Source: Gnetum montanum
Lineage: Eukaryota; Streptophyta; Gnetopsida; Gnetales; Gnetaceae
DNA length: 64,000 nt
Direction of reading: 5' to 3'
Assembly: GCA_015680685.1 (NCBI GenBank)
Contig: MNCI01035354.1
Span: 1,413,512 to 1,477,511, forward strand
A program made the translations under genes and the position numbers. The stretch's first letter is position 1. Each line of letters begins with the position of its first letter. The notes under the pieces are model-generated. The model was not told the origin of the DNA. It saw only the letters and a list, made by a program, of their open reading frames with translations, and searched no databases. Shown piece after piece: positions 46,514-59,099 of this stretch.

Positions 46514-47387
46514 TGACGAGCCAACCAAAGTTTGGTGCTAAGTTACCTTCATCGTAGAGACGTCACCTCGTCTATGACTAACCTGCAAGTCATATCTATG
46601 AAGGAGTGGTTCAAATTTAAAGAGATCATTAAGAAAATAAATGATTAGATCCAAATCTAATTGAAATTCCATACTTGGGACTATTACTCATAAGTAAAAT
46701 CACAATCTTCACCCTAACTTCTAATCTTAAGTTCAAAGGTGGAAATGAAATGATTAAACCAAATTGCAATCACATAAAATTAACATAAATGCTAGAAAAT
46801 TACAAAGGAAATGTCAACTAATATGTGACCTTGCTTAACTATTTTTAAAATGCAATAACTTCATTGCCTCATAAGAAATCAAACAATTGTTGATTACCAC
46901 AAGGTTTCAACAATCTTTCTCAATAATTTTTAATAAAATAACTCAATAAGGGATTCAATTTGGCATGGGTTTCTCTAGGGTTTGACCAAAATCCCAAAAA
47001 TCCCCTATTAAACATTGAACTTCTTCATTTATACTAAAGAAGACTTAGCTAAAACTAGGAGAATTCATTATCTGGGGAAGTTGATTTACATCAAAACTTC
47101 AATGTCAATCAATTGCAATATATCAAACTGTATCACAATTTTTGTGTTCTTCAATGACCAATTTAGATTGCACCAACAATGCAAATCAATATCTTGATTC
47201 TTTGGCGAGGCACTTTCTCTTGTAATTTAATGTTATTAATCATTTTTGTGACAACTACAAAAATTAATAGAATTTGGATCAATTTCCACCAATTCCATCA
47301 TTATCTGCAATAACAAAGACTCAACAAGAAAACTAGTACTTATCGATAATCATCACAAAAATCGATGTACTTTGATGAAGTAAAATA
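46514..47387 (-). repeat. 5' LTR of element F
   Basis: Starts TGACGAGCCAACCAAAG just beyond the primer site and ends GATGAAGTAAAATA. Partner of 38845-39718. Confidence 0.87.
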
Positions 47388-48570
47388 GTAAAAAAATAAA
47401 AGTTAAGCTTTTAATAAGTTAAAATTGGAATAATTGGGGGTTCATCAACCCACTTGTATAGATTTTATGTCCCATATTTAACAACTAATTTCACATCATT
47501 TTACTCAAACCAAACCATTTGACAACTTTTCATAATATTTTTCACACTTCTAGTAATCACTATGTTCATAATTTTCATCTCATATGCTCATTTTTATATA
47601 TATTTCTCCTCATCCAAAAACCTTATTTTCTATAATTCTTTATCATCTAATGGTAATAAAATTATCTATAAGCATCATTTTTTGGCTAGACACCCTTCAA
47701 ACATCATTAGAATCCTTCATACATCAAAATTTATTAGTATTTTTTTTTCCAAAAATGAAGTAAAAATTTTGAATTTTTCAAGGATGATATTTTAGCTATG
47801 ATGTTGCAACTACGATATTATAGATAAAATATATCTTATTACACACCATATAAATACATATGAATCATTAGCAAATTTTTCATTATCATTCTAAACGCAT
47901 GAAGAGTTCATGCCATTTTTGAGCCAAAGAGGTTTTAGATATCCATACCTTTCATACCACATATCTAGTTTGATCCATTTTCGAATTCTTAAGCTTCAAG
48001 AGTAAGTGCTTTGATTGTGGGGAATTGTTGCAGGTAAAATTGGAAGTCTTTGGCTAACACTTGAAATAGCTTAAACTAGAAAAGAGGATATCAATCTAAG
48101 AGTTTCGTGATTCATGATTAATTTTTAGGATCTTATGATATTTTTAGGATAAAAATGTTGAGTTTTGATTGATTTTCATCTCCTAGGAATATTATGCATT
48201 TTGAAACTATCCAAATGTTGTGTAATTTGATATTATTAATGATAAATTAAATAAATTTGACTGAAATTTCTAGTTTGATTCTTGATGGGGAAAAATTATA
48301 TAAGTAAATTTGACAAACTAATTTGAATTTCCAATAATAAGTAATTCCTAATGGAATTTTTCTTAACTTTTCTAATTTTTCCTAATTGGTGTTAAGTCAA
48401 TTTAGGCTTTTTCACAAATTGACAAGTTTCAAACGTTGTAATCATAATTTAGAGACATACTGAATTTTATTTGTAATATTGTAAAATCCAATATCCAAAG
48501 AGGGATTATGAATAGTCATTCTCTACTTAATAGCTAACATCCCAATAGGATAATATGTACGTGTAGAGGC
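47388..48570. other. AT-rich DNA between elements F and H
   Basis: No coding frame or repeat identified. It probably includes non-coding parts of element H. Confidence 0.4.
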
Positions 48571-51500
48571 TATGGAACCTCTACTTGTCCTAGTACATGC
48601 TCAACAAATCACACTATTAGAGGACTATATCAAGATTATCAACATAATGCAATTATATCCATAATTGCAATGGAATTAAACTTTGGCCCAATTTTGAAAT
48701 TTTCTCCAATAGAAGTACAAGAATAGTTGTAAGTGTTACCATTTTGGTCAATACTTTCCAAAAATGATGACTAGTAACTGGGAGAAATTTATTAGTTTTG
48801 GCATAATAAGTAGGATGATGCTATAATGAAGATCGAAGGTGTAACAATATCATATGTGATGAATCATGGTTTTTGGGGACTGCATATACGCAGCCCCGTA
48901 TACTAAGCCCGCTGCGTATACTAGGCCACGTATACGAGCCCCGTTTACGCAACGTCTATTCTAGCCTATAAATAAGTGGCCCTCCGCCACACCTAAGCAT
49001 CTTTTGGGCTCAATTGTAGTGATGCTCTTGTAGTTTGTTTCTACAAGAGTTAGAATATTTTCCCAAGTGCATGCCCACAGTGTGATGCTTGTAATTGTAT
49101 GGAACCTTTATTCGAGTGTGATGTACTTGGACACGCACATGATCAGCAATAAAGATCAAGATTACTTCATCATTATAGAATTCACTTTTAATTATTTAAT
49201 TGTTATTATTAATTGTTATTGTTATTTATTGTTTTCTTAGTTAATATTTCTTTATCATCATTTACTATTCCTGTTGTTAAATGCAGAATGAGTACGACTT
49301 AATCATGAGCATTTAAGTGTGACTACTTGGTAACCCAGTAGCATACCTAGGATTTATGCTTGGTAATCCTAGTAGTAGTCGCGCACGAGGTCCAAGATGT
49401 GTGTGGATGATTAAGGGACGGATTCTCATCGCACTTAGCCTAGCTTAGACTTCATTTCCTATTACTTATTAGTTTAATTAAGATTATTCTCCATTGTCTC
49501 TAGGAGTACCACTAGTTTAGGATCACATCATACGCCTCACTCTAGACTAAACCATACATGACAAAGCAAATACTAGTCTAGGTGGGAAGACAGTGAACTA
49601 CGATCAACGTGTAACTATCTAGATACCACAACTAGCTTGTCCACAAAGTTCGACTGAATCATGCGTGAACGCTCATATTTGTATGGTTGAGTGTAGGGGT
49701 ACCTCGTCACTCATCAATATGCAATAGAGATCATTGTAAAAGCATTGAATCTACCCAATTTTGATGCTACAACAAAACAAATTTCTATAAGATTAGACAT
49801 GGATGCAATGAACCTTTGGTTACAAAGAGCCTATGGTATTACAAACAAGAAATACATTAATTTTCCACTATAGAAAATATCTATTTTAAGATTAACACAT
49901 ATCATATTTTTGCTACCAAAAGATTGAATAGAATATTGGCCTATGCTACTAGGGAAAGTATCATTCTAAAGGGAAAGTTTCAATCAAACATGACTCACCT
50001 ACTCTTTTTGGAAATATAAAGAAAATTTAAAGAGCAAAAATTAGGAAAACCTACACTTCCATTTTTCTATTTAATTAGGAAGTTGTGTAAGCAAGCTCAC
50101 ATTTTAAGATACACCAAAGATGTACCAAGAAAATTTTAAATGCATCATATGTTGAAATCTCCAAACTATTATTAGCAAAGAAGGATCAAGTGGAGAAGCC
50201 ACCAAGCACAGAAGTAATAACAACATCTATAATAGTAGCAAACATACTTACCACATGAATAGAGTAAGTAGAACTTAGGACTTTAATGTCAATAGTAGAA
50301 TAGAAAGACTATTGAGATGCTATGAGCCTTCTACAATAAATTGTTGAAATTGTGAGTTGGAAAAGTAAAAAAGAATTAAGCATGTATAGGATAAGGAAAA
50401 ATCCAAGTAATCCTATAGTGTCGATAAGACCAACAAGTAGCCAAATATCTTTCCAATTATAGAAGAGGATTAGGCACAACAAATTTCATGCAATGTTGCA
50501 TCATTCCATGTAATACTCAAATTACAGGAAAGAGCCATTGTGACTATCATGTAGTACAAGGATGAATAGGGAGCTAAAAAATTCATCACCAATCATATAA
50601 AATAATCTTACAATGTTCTTATAATGCCACCAACTAATTTTTCAAGAGCCAAAGATGCCCAAGTAGTAGTAGGAACATCCGAAAAGGACAAGAACAAAGG
50701 AAAAAAAGTAATGACTGTAGAAGAGCATGAAGATATCCTTGACAGATTAATACAAATAGGTTAGATCATGCAAGATATTTTTGACATAATTGCAGTGTAG
50801 TTTGAATTAATTTTTACTAAAGGGAAGCTGGTAATATTAGAGACCAAGTTACAACATGCTAAGTTGGAAATCCAAAAGCTACAAAATGAATTAGCCCAAC
50901 TCAAAATTTTAAAATAAGATCTAGCAAACTATGTGACACTAAAGCATATAGAAATATTTAGAATAAAATAGGCTAAATAATTGATGCTAAAGCAAAATAA
51001 ATTGGAAATGGAGAGAAAAAAGGAAACTTAAGATACATCAACTGTAGATGCTAAGACTTATGCTCATGCTAAAGCATTTATTGAGCAAGAGGAAGAAACA
51101 AAAGACTTGCTATAGAAAATAGAAGGCTAATGAACATCAAGAAGAAAAAGAATATGTTAGAAGAAAGTCTTAAATAACTTAGAAATTAATTTGTCAAAGT
51201 CAGCTTAGAGATGAAACAATTGACCAAAGAGGATAGGATCTTCTCAATGGAAGAAGTTTGCACCATTCAAGAAAAGTTTGCCATTGAGATCAGTGCATGG
51301 TAAAATGAGGCCAATAAACATACAAAGTTAATTGAACATTTTAGAGACCAATTAGGCATGCATGAGTAGATCAATGAAAAGAAATCTGGATGGTAAAGAA
51401 AAAATCAAGAATGCCATGTAGCAGTTACTAAATTAGTAGCCCCATTTTGAATAGTCTCACTATGGTTCATCAAGCAAAACTAAAGGCCAAACCTATAGAT

Positions 51501-52030
51501 TGAAGATTTGACCAAGTACATGGGGTTGGCAAACCTCAGATATGTCAACTTGGCAATGTTGATAGCAATGAGACCTTAGACTAAATTAGAACAATAGGCA
51601 ATTTATGAAAATGAGTTCATAGATAGGAAAGATGCATAGTAGAAGCTACATATTGCCAATTTAGAACTCCAAGTCATTAAGGCTAAATATCATCACTAAA
51701 AGGATGTAGCAACAAGCCTGGCTAGAAGAATGAGTGATTATCAAGATTTGAAAAAATTTGCCAAGGATTTTGAAATTGAGTGAACTCAATTTGCAGCATG
51801 GTATATCAAGGCTAATGAATTATTCCCACAACTATCATGTCCCTAGAAAGTGTCTATTGTAAAGAATATTGCAAAACTAGCATGAACCATTAATGATCCT
51901 AGAAAAGAAGAAGAGAAGCTAAAAGCATTTCTGAATAATTTTCACATAAGAAAATTAACTACTCTGGGTAAGTAGCCTTAGGGTCCCCTCATGCAAGAAG
52001 AGTTGCCATTGCTAGGAACTACATGAAGAC
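48571..52030 (+). pseudogene. Element H third ORF, interrupted by a solo LTR
   Basis: Homologue of D's third ORF. L-N-F-G-P-I-L near 48690 matches D's E-F-W-P-F-L near 21765. F-L-E-I-x-R-K-F-K-E-Q and L-P-F-x-Y-L-I-R-K-L-C (about 50010-50085) match D 22225-22310. The coiled-coil part (50800-51990) has Y-M-G-L-A-N-L-R-Y and ends N-D-P-R-K-E-E-E-K-L-K-A-F-L. The solo LTR at 48857-49716 splits the N-terminal half. Three copies (D, E, H) sharing this order over more than 1 kb suggest it once encoded a real element protein. Function unknown. Confidence 0.65.
48857..49716 (+). repeat. Solo LTR of the C/D/E family (860 bp)
   Basis: TGATGAATC...CACTCATCA flanked by ATATG at 48852-48856 and 49717-49721, with no internal region: a product of LTR-LTR recombination. 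The U3 word is GTATACG/GCGTATAC, about six copies, GC-rich. TATA 48967-48974. Confidence 0.93.
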
Positions 52031-52090
52031 TTGCATCAACAATTTCAGAGACTTCATCATGATTATTCTATTTTTTTTTTCTCTTTGATT

Positions 52091-53981
52091 TAATGAGCAG
52101 CAAGTGTTCCCTACATCCAACTATACAAATCACAAGCACGTACACTCGATCCAATTAAATTTTGTGGATGGAACTAGTGTGGTATCTAGATCATTAAGTA
52201 TTTATCATAGGTCATTGTCTTCTCACTTGGACTAGTAGTGACTTTACCAAATATGGTTTAGTCCAAAGTGAGACATATGTTTATTGATATTATGCAACTA
52301 TGACTAAGCTAGATAAAATTATGGAAATTCATTATTTAATTAATCTAACTAATAACAAGATAATAAATCTTAAGTTAATCTAAGGATAATGAGTGTCCAT
52401 TCCCACCTATTGTACACATCTTGAACTCACATTTCCACTATTAGGATTACCAAGTGTTATGCTACTGAGTGAAATAAGCAATAACAATACTGGGATTACC
52501 AATTGAATGAATGTTTATGCTTGAAATTGGTTACACTCATTCCACCAATTGATTAATATGCATACAAATGTAAATATTAACAAAGTACATGACAAGTGAT
52601 GGGTGGTGAGGTACCCCTACGTCTAACCATACAAATCACAAGCATTCATGCATGGTCGGATAGAATTCCGTAGACCTTAAGTTCCAAAGTACACTGGTTC
52701 TAGGACGTGAAATCTAATCGTGACAATTGTTGTCTTCTCAACTACACTTGTGGAGCTTAATTGTATGGTTAAGTGTAATTCAGGCACATGATTTTTATTG
52801 GTTTATATTTTATTCTTCTACAGTTAACAACAAGTTGAAACTTAATTTATGAACCAATTTAACTAATCTAGTTGCTAATTAATAACTCACTATGCTAACA
52901 TAAGTATCCAGTCCCACTTTCCGTGCACAACTTGAACACATATAATGTTGCTGGGTTACCAAACATTAAGCGTTGTTGGGATTACCAAGCATCATGTGCA
53001 TGCTCATAGTGGTCATACTTATGTGCTTAATTAATTTCTATTTAATTGAACTAGCTTACTTTAGCTTAATTACTTGGGAGCATTAAAGGAAATTGCATAA
53101 AATATTAAATGCATCAATAAAATATTTAAGCTAGCTAGTGTACTGCAAGGTTTGATCAGAAAACTCATCTTTATTGTCGCACATATTGCTGTGCTCAGGT
53201 ATAACAGTGCTCGAATAAAGATCTGTACACTCAATGACTCTTGTTGTGGGCACTTTGGAAAATATTCTAAATCTAGAGAAAAGAAATTGCAAGAGCCCTA
53301 CTATGCTATGAAAAAAACTATCTAGAAACTATGTAACCATACGCTATATTTATAGACTAGCGCACACCCCGCAATATCAGATATTGGACATTGCATCTTA
53401 GAACCTGATATTACATATCCAATATCAGTGCTCTAATATCAGGTATCCAATATCAAAGCCAAGCAAAATACAATTCAACAACAAGTAAATTACATTGAAA
53501 AAAAATCTATACTAAGTTAAAGTATTGCAATGAAGATGAATCAATATTGATCTTCTTGTCATTAATGGAATGTGTCTAGGTATAATATCACTTAAATAAG
53601 ATCTCATACAATTGACTTAAATCCATGTTGTGGGTACTTATTGACTATTTGCTAAGTTTATGAAAGAAAACTACAAGAGTTTGACTACACTACTGATCAA
53701 ACGGTGCTAAATACATGGAAACTGCTTGCATATTTATAGGAATATATGGAGACTACATCAAAGCATAGACATTAATGCATCTCAGGTTATGTCGATAGGG
53801 ATGCATCAATGAGGATGTGTTGATGCATATGCATCAATGTAGCTACATTATAGTAGATGCAATATGGCATCTATAATGTAGCAGCTAATTGAGATGCATC
53901 AATGGACATGTGATGTAGTAGTTGTGATATTGCAGATGCAATGTAGCATTTCCAATATTCTAGCCAAATGATATTTCATCA
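52091..53981 (-). repeat. 3' LTR of a minus-strand family member (element I), split by a solo LTR
   Basis: The left edge TAATGAGCAG is the decayed complement of the CTCATCA end; the right edge ATTTCATCA is the complement of TGATGAAAT. Without the insert it is about 1000 bp. TATA on minus at 53731-53738. The copy-specific words are GATGCATCAATG and GATGCAT, repeated around 53770-53900. A polypurine tract lies to the right, so this is the 3' LTR of an element whose body should extend rightward, but only a short stretch resembling the pre-tract region remains. Confidence 0.82.
52597..53480 (-). repeat. Solo LTR nested in element I's LTR (884 bp)
   Basis: Complement of TGTTGAATTG...ACCCATCA, flanked by ACAAG at 52592-52596 and 53481-53485. 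TATA (minus) 53347-53354. The U3 word is the palindrome-like CCAATATCAGATATTGG and relatives. Confidence 0.9.
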
Positions 53982-53995
53982 TATTCCCATGACTT
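53982..53995 (-). other. Polypurine tract of element I
   Basis: Minus strand AAGTCATGGGAATA directly before TGATGAAATATC, matching the tract of D. Confidence 0.7.
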
Positions 53996-56900
53996 ACTAA
54001 AAACTCATTCTCAAATTATATAGAATCAATGAGGTTCCATTATAAAAATTGTGGGATAACCAAGTCTAGATTGATTGACATTATAAAACTTGAGTGTCAC
54101 ATTATAAAATTTTATTTAAGTAAATGTGTTATAAAATGATGAAAATACTATGCAGACTTCAAAGTTTACAAAATTGTAGAAGTCTATAAAAATCTATCGA
54201 TGATGAATCTTCATGTTGTCACTACTAATGGTAGTTTTTTGAACCTTGGTTTTTATGTTGACACTTCTCTTTATGATGCAAACTTTTTGAATGAAAGACT
54301 AAAATTTCTTCTTAATAACCCATTGGCTTCTAGGTAGCAACCATGTGATGTTTGAGCTTTAACTCTTGTATATACTATTTGTCCATGGGCATGTCCTCCT
54401 CTTGGCCTCCTTTCCTTTCCTTACAAAAGACCTTCAATGTTAGGCATTCCTTTTAGAATCATCTACAATCACCAAAGAATCAATGTTAACTTTGGAATTT
54501 TTTCTTAATGATTAACCCTTTTTGAATCCTTAATTAACTTAAAATTTGAAAAACTTAAGCATTGAGGCTCAAGGTAATTACAAAATAACATTTTCAAGGA
54601 TTATTTTTACCATCAGTTATCATAATGTTTGAAAATGGGTTACTAGAAAAATTTCAAAAATCACATTCTTAGCCCCCATAACAAGTGAGCTTAAGTTCAG
54701 AAGCCCATAAGTTTTTGAACAACTAAAATCAAAGGTCTAGTTTGCAAGATATTTTAAATGTAGCGAAATATTGAAAATCATGAGGTTCCAAGATGTCCAA
54801 GAAATATTAAATTTGAAGGATAGTTCAATATAAAAGCATTAAAAATTAATCAAAATTTATAAGAAGTAGTCCCAAAATAATGCATAAATTTAGAAAGATC
54901 TCCATAATGTCTTTGAAGATGTGAGGTTTTGGTTTAGAGCCATGATCAACAAAAGTCATGCAAGTGAATCCTCACCAAATCAAACTCCTACCATAATGCC
55001 CTTGCATAACCACTTCTATAGATGTTTGTGGATGCCTTAGAAGTGAAATGTGGATCATGCCTTTATTTCAAACAACACACAACCACCTTGGTTAAAATCC
55101 TATACTATACTATACAAAATAATTAAGAACATAATTACATGTAGCAATGAGGTGAATAATGGGATGAGAAGGGATTGTAGAGATTAGAACATGAGGTACC
55201 TTATCAAGTCTACAATAGGTTTTTGTATCAATTATGATTAAGATGCTCATCATACCTATTTATCCAAGTTTCAAACCAAGTCCATACCTTTACCAATGAC
55301 ATCACATTGCATTATCCTACCACCATAGGACCATGACAACCATAGAGAAACATCACTACTTAAACATAAACATTGATTACTGAGACATTAGAATTTGAGG
55401 AAACTTAGTCATTGGTCATAGTGGTGCCTTCAAGCATGAGTAACATGTCTTTCCAACCCCATAACTAATGCTAATCCCACCAAAGGAGTACCTTCACACA
55501 TGGGTAACATATCTTTCTAGTCACATAATGAGACTAGTCCAAGAGATCTTTGGGATTCCTAGAAGTAGCCTACCTTCAAGCATGGTAGCATGTCTTTTCA
55601 GTGGTACCCTAGGAATCAATTTCTTTTGTAAATTAATTAATGAGTGACTTGTGCTTTCCTTACCAAAAGGCTACCTTTGGGCATGGGTAACATGTCTTTC
55701 TAGTGATATGGCAAGACAATAATTATTTAAGAACATGCTTCCATCAAAATTAAAACATGAGTAATGATATAAACACAAGAGTAGTAAAACCCATATAAGA
55801 AGTGCAAAGAATCAACAAATCCCCTTGATGTCACAATATTTTCCATTCCCTCTTAGTCATTTCCCCTTTCTTTAAGGCATAATAATCATAAATTAATTTT
55901 ACTTTCATGTAAGAATAACCATCTTGCTTTCCTTATAAAGACCTCTTATTTATAGAAACTAGACGGATGGATGATGTGGTCTCACTACTTTACACAATTA
56001 TTTACCTAGTCATTTTAATAGCATAGAACAAAGACCCAACAAATGGTGTTGACTTTTGCATCATGACTCGCAACATTATTAATACAAACATAGTAAATTT
56101 CTATAAAACACAAAGAAAATGACTCAAGACATCGAAATGAAAAATGTATTAAGAATCAAAAAATTGTGAAGTAATAGTAAAATGTCAAAATTTGAAAATA
56201 ATAAAAAATTGTAAAAAAAGGTGAAAATGCACTTATCAATTTTTGATTCAACATGAGGCATCTCCCCTATCACTAAACTTATGGGTGAGCATTCAGAAAA
56301 TGGTCCACACATTCCCTTGGTTATACACCATAAGTTTTCCATTTATCATCTTTAGTGATTTATGTTTTCACTTGTTAGCATATTTAACATTCATAATAAT
56401 AAGGTTTTGATCACTTGGAGATATATATTCATCTAGACTATGAGGTATTTTTTTAAGGATTTAGAAATGTTTTCTTTTTTCTTTTCTATTTTAGTTCTTG
56501 GATCTTCTTGTTCAACACTTTCTTCTAGTGTATGATTAGTATGTAGGATGTCTTTTTATAAGCTCTTATATTGGTTCATTTCTTAAGATAAGAGTTGATA
56601 AGTAGGTTGAATATTTCCATGCATAGTTTTGGCAATTTGGTATTCTCATTTTCTAGCCACTAGATGTCTTTTGGTTTAACGGCTATTGTGTAGATATGGT
56701 TTTGCATATACACTTATTTCTCAAGTTTGTTATGGGCTAGTATAGGGATTGTGTTAATACTTTGAACTTTTAGCTTACAATTATACCTTTTATCATTACA
56801 AGTAATGCATGAAATTTTCTTATCTCTTCATAGTTCCATGTTTAGCTTTCATGTTTTATTTTGGAGTGGTGATGGTTGTTAGCTTTTGTGTAAGATTTGA

Positions 56901-57111
56901 AGGCATTGTTTTTGTAAGGAGTGGGGTTGCACCATATTGTCCTTGCATTGGTTTTGATGAGCTAGTAGGTCTACTAGTTTTATTCACATGTGTGGAAACC
57001 ATCCTAAAGAAAGGACATTTTCAAGGCTTGTGCTTAAGGCTACTAACACTATCATTATTTTGTATATTTGTAACACAAGTGTCATTCTTTTGTTGAGGTT
57101 GTTACACCAAT
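53996..57111. other. AT-rich region without recognisable gene
   Basis: The first 150 bp resemble the region before the family tract. Beyond, I see no supported gene. A 30-bp motif (CCTTCAAGCATGGGTAACATGTC type) occurs four times at 55426-55703. A 95-residue hydrophobic open frame at 56809-57096 has no recognisable motif. Confidence 0.45.
55426..55703. repeat. Four copies of a 30-bp motif
   Basis: Copies start at 55426, 55490, 55572 and 55673, general form ACCTTCAAGCATGGGTAACA then TGTCTTTC. Two copies occur on the other strand at 27514 and 27574. Confidence 0.7.
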
Positions 57112-57897
57112 TACTCTTGCATTGTTGGTGGTGCCATATGTTAGAGGGGAATATCATAGTATTGAGTATAGGATGGATGGTAAGAGGTATCAGGTGATGA
57201 TTCCATAGGAGATGTTATGGGTTGATGGTATTTAGAAGTGTAGTATTAGTAAGTTAATGTGGATCATTGAACTTAAGAGAGGGGGCGGAGAGATGAATAA
57301 GTTTCCCAAATTAAAACTTAAAGATACAAAGCGCATGCACCAAATTTAACATGGTTCTCCAACTTGGGTAGTCCACACTTGGAGGGTAGATCACAAACAC
57401 ACCTCTAGACTTTGTTGCTCTCCAAATGTGGTTGAAGGATCCGCATCCTGTACAATCTTCAAGGCCCACTTTGAAGTGTTGTGTCACAACACTAATCACT
57501 CAACTACTCTTGCATTGTTGGTGGTGACATATGTTAGAGGGGAATATGAGAGTATTGAGTATATGATGGATGGTAAAAGGTATCAGATGATGATTCCATA
57601 GGAGATGTTATGGGTTGATGGTATTTAGAAGTGCAGTATTAGTAAATTAATGTGGATCATTGAACTTAGAAAAGGTGTGGGGGGGATGAATAAGTGTCTG
57701 AAATTAAAACTTAAAGATACAAAGCACATGCACCAAATTTAATGTGGTTCTCCAACTTGGGTAGTCCACACTTGGAGGGTAGATCACAAACACACCTCTA
57801 AACTTTGTTGCTCTACAAATGTGGTTGAAGGATCCACATCCTGTACAATCTTCAAGCCCCACGCTAAAGTGTTGTGTCACAACACTAATCACTCAAC
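57112..57897. repeat. 393-bp tandem duplication across a polypurine tract/LTR-like junction
   Basis: 57112-57504 and 57505-57897 are direct copies of exactly 393 bp with scattered substitutions. Each contains a purine run (AAGAGAGGGGGCGGAGAGA at 57275-57293) before TGAATAAG, then GTGGTTCTCCAACTTGG, a wording common in plant Copia-type LTRs. Whether this is an LTR start or an LTR end depends on orientation, which I cannot fix. Confidence 0.8.
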
Positions 57898-58863
57898 CCT
57901 ACAAGGTCCTATCAAGCTTGGAAATGTGGTTTTGAGGCTTCTACAACCTTTGCAATCTTGAGCTCTACACTAGAGTGTTGTACTATAGCATCAACAACTT
58001 AATTTTGTAGGATCCCAACAAGCTCTAGTACATCAACCTCGCAAGACAACAAGAACAAGAATTACAACAAATAATCACAACTTAGTTTGCTAATCCTTGT
58101 ATAGTTAGGTATAGCACATTTTACAATGCCAAAATGATAAGACAATGAGGATCAGTAGAGAATTCAATGATTACAAAGGATTATGCAATGAATACAACAA
58201 GGGTTGCACTTTTTCCAATGCACATCAAGTCTTCTTATAGTAGACATGTTTCTAAATCCATCTTGGAGCTCATGCAATGGCTAGCCAATGGTCACTAATG
58301 GTCATGGAAGACATCTTTCCTATGCCTGAGATGTCTCTCTAAAATTGCCTTCCATTCTGGAAAGACGTATTTGTTTACTGAAAGATGTCTTTCTAAAGTC
58401 TCCATTCTAGAAGATGTCTTTGTCTTATGAAAGACGTCTTTTTGAACTTAGTCTACATTTTGTGAAGATGTCTTTCTGTGATGAAGATGCCTTTGCCTGA
58501 AGAAAGACATCTACTATTTTCATAGACATCTTTGTTTCTAAAGCCTTCAATTCTACCAAGTCATCTTCTATTTCTTAAAGACATCTTTATTCACTTTTCC
58601 TTGCATGATGAATGCATCATTCCTTACCCACAACCTCGATCTTTTGCATGTTTTAATGATGACAACTTTGCTTGTACAGTACGTTCTTTGAATGTTTATT
58701 TGAAGACCATGTGGATGACCTCCTCCTTTGAGCTCTAAGTAGTTCATTCCTTTTCCTCTTTAGCTTATCTTAGTTTCTCATGTGCGTAGTCCTACAAACA
58801 CAAAAACCATACAACCATGCAAACAACCTTTAACTCCATTTTACTTAATCTTTTGATACACAC
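57898..58863 (-). repeat. LTR-like sequence with AAAGACATCTTT words
   Basis: On the minus strand CTATAAGAAGACTTGATG (about 58228-58245) resembles a TATA/R start. Upstream of it in that sense, 58289-58592 holds about eleven variants of AAAGAYRTCTTT, a perfect or near-perfect palindrome. This repeats the promoter layout of the other LTRs here. Ends are not defined. Confidence 0.5.
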
Positions 58864-59099
58864 CTGTTGGCACATTTTAGCCATTTTATGGAATAAAGAC
58901 ATGAGATGATTGAGATTTCCAATATATTATAATACAAATATTCGAAATGGCAAGATGTAATTTGAAAAGATATTGATTCCTATCACTTGTTAAAAAAAAG
59001 AAAGAGATGGATTGGAAGAAAAATGGAACGAATGAAAACAATTATCAATATAAACAACACAAGAATTTTTCTACAGGCTTAACTTTACCGGCATGGATG

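Larger units (their letters stand above)
38845..47387 (-). mobile_element. Element F: Athila-like Ty3/gypsy retrotransposon
   Basis: Two 874-bp direct repeats (38845-39718, 46514-47387) flank a minus-strand internal region with gag, protease, RT, RNase H and integrase. The primer site is a decayed tRNA-Asp type. Athila features: the gag-end T-T-R-S-G-K, RT F-M-D-D, and the integrase tail with V-N-G-Q-R-I-K. No clear target duplication is seen (ACCCA on the left, GTAAA on the right), so one end may be altered. No envelope-like ORF is visible. Confidence 0.9.

Noticed and set aside
38840-47392. Target duplication for element F
   Set aside because: ACCCA on the left and GTAAA on the right do not match; edges are defined only by LTR alignment.
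56809-57096. 95-residue hydrophobic protein
   Set aside because: AT-rich DNA, no motif or context, partly overlapped by another frame; probably chance.
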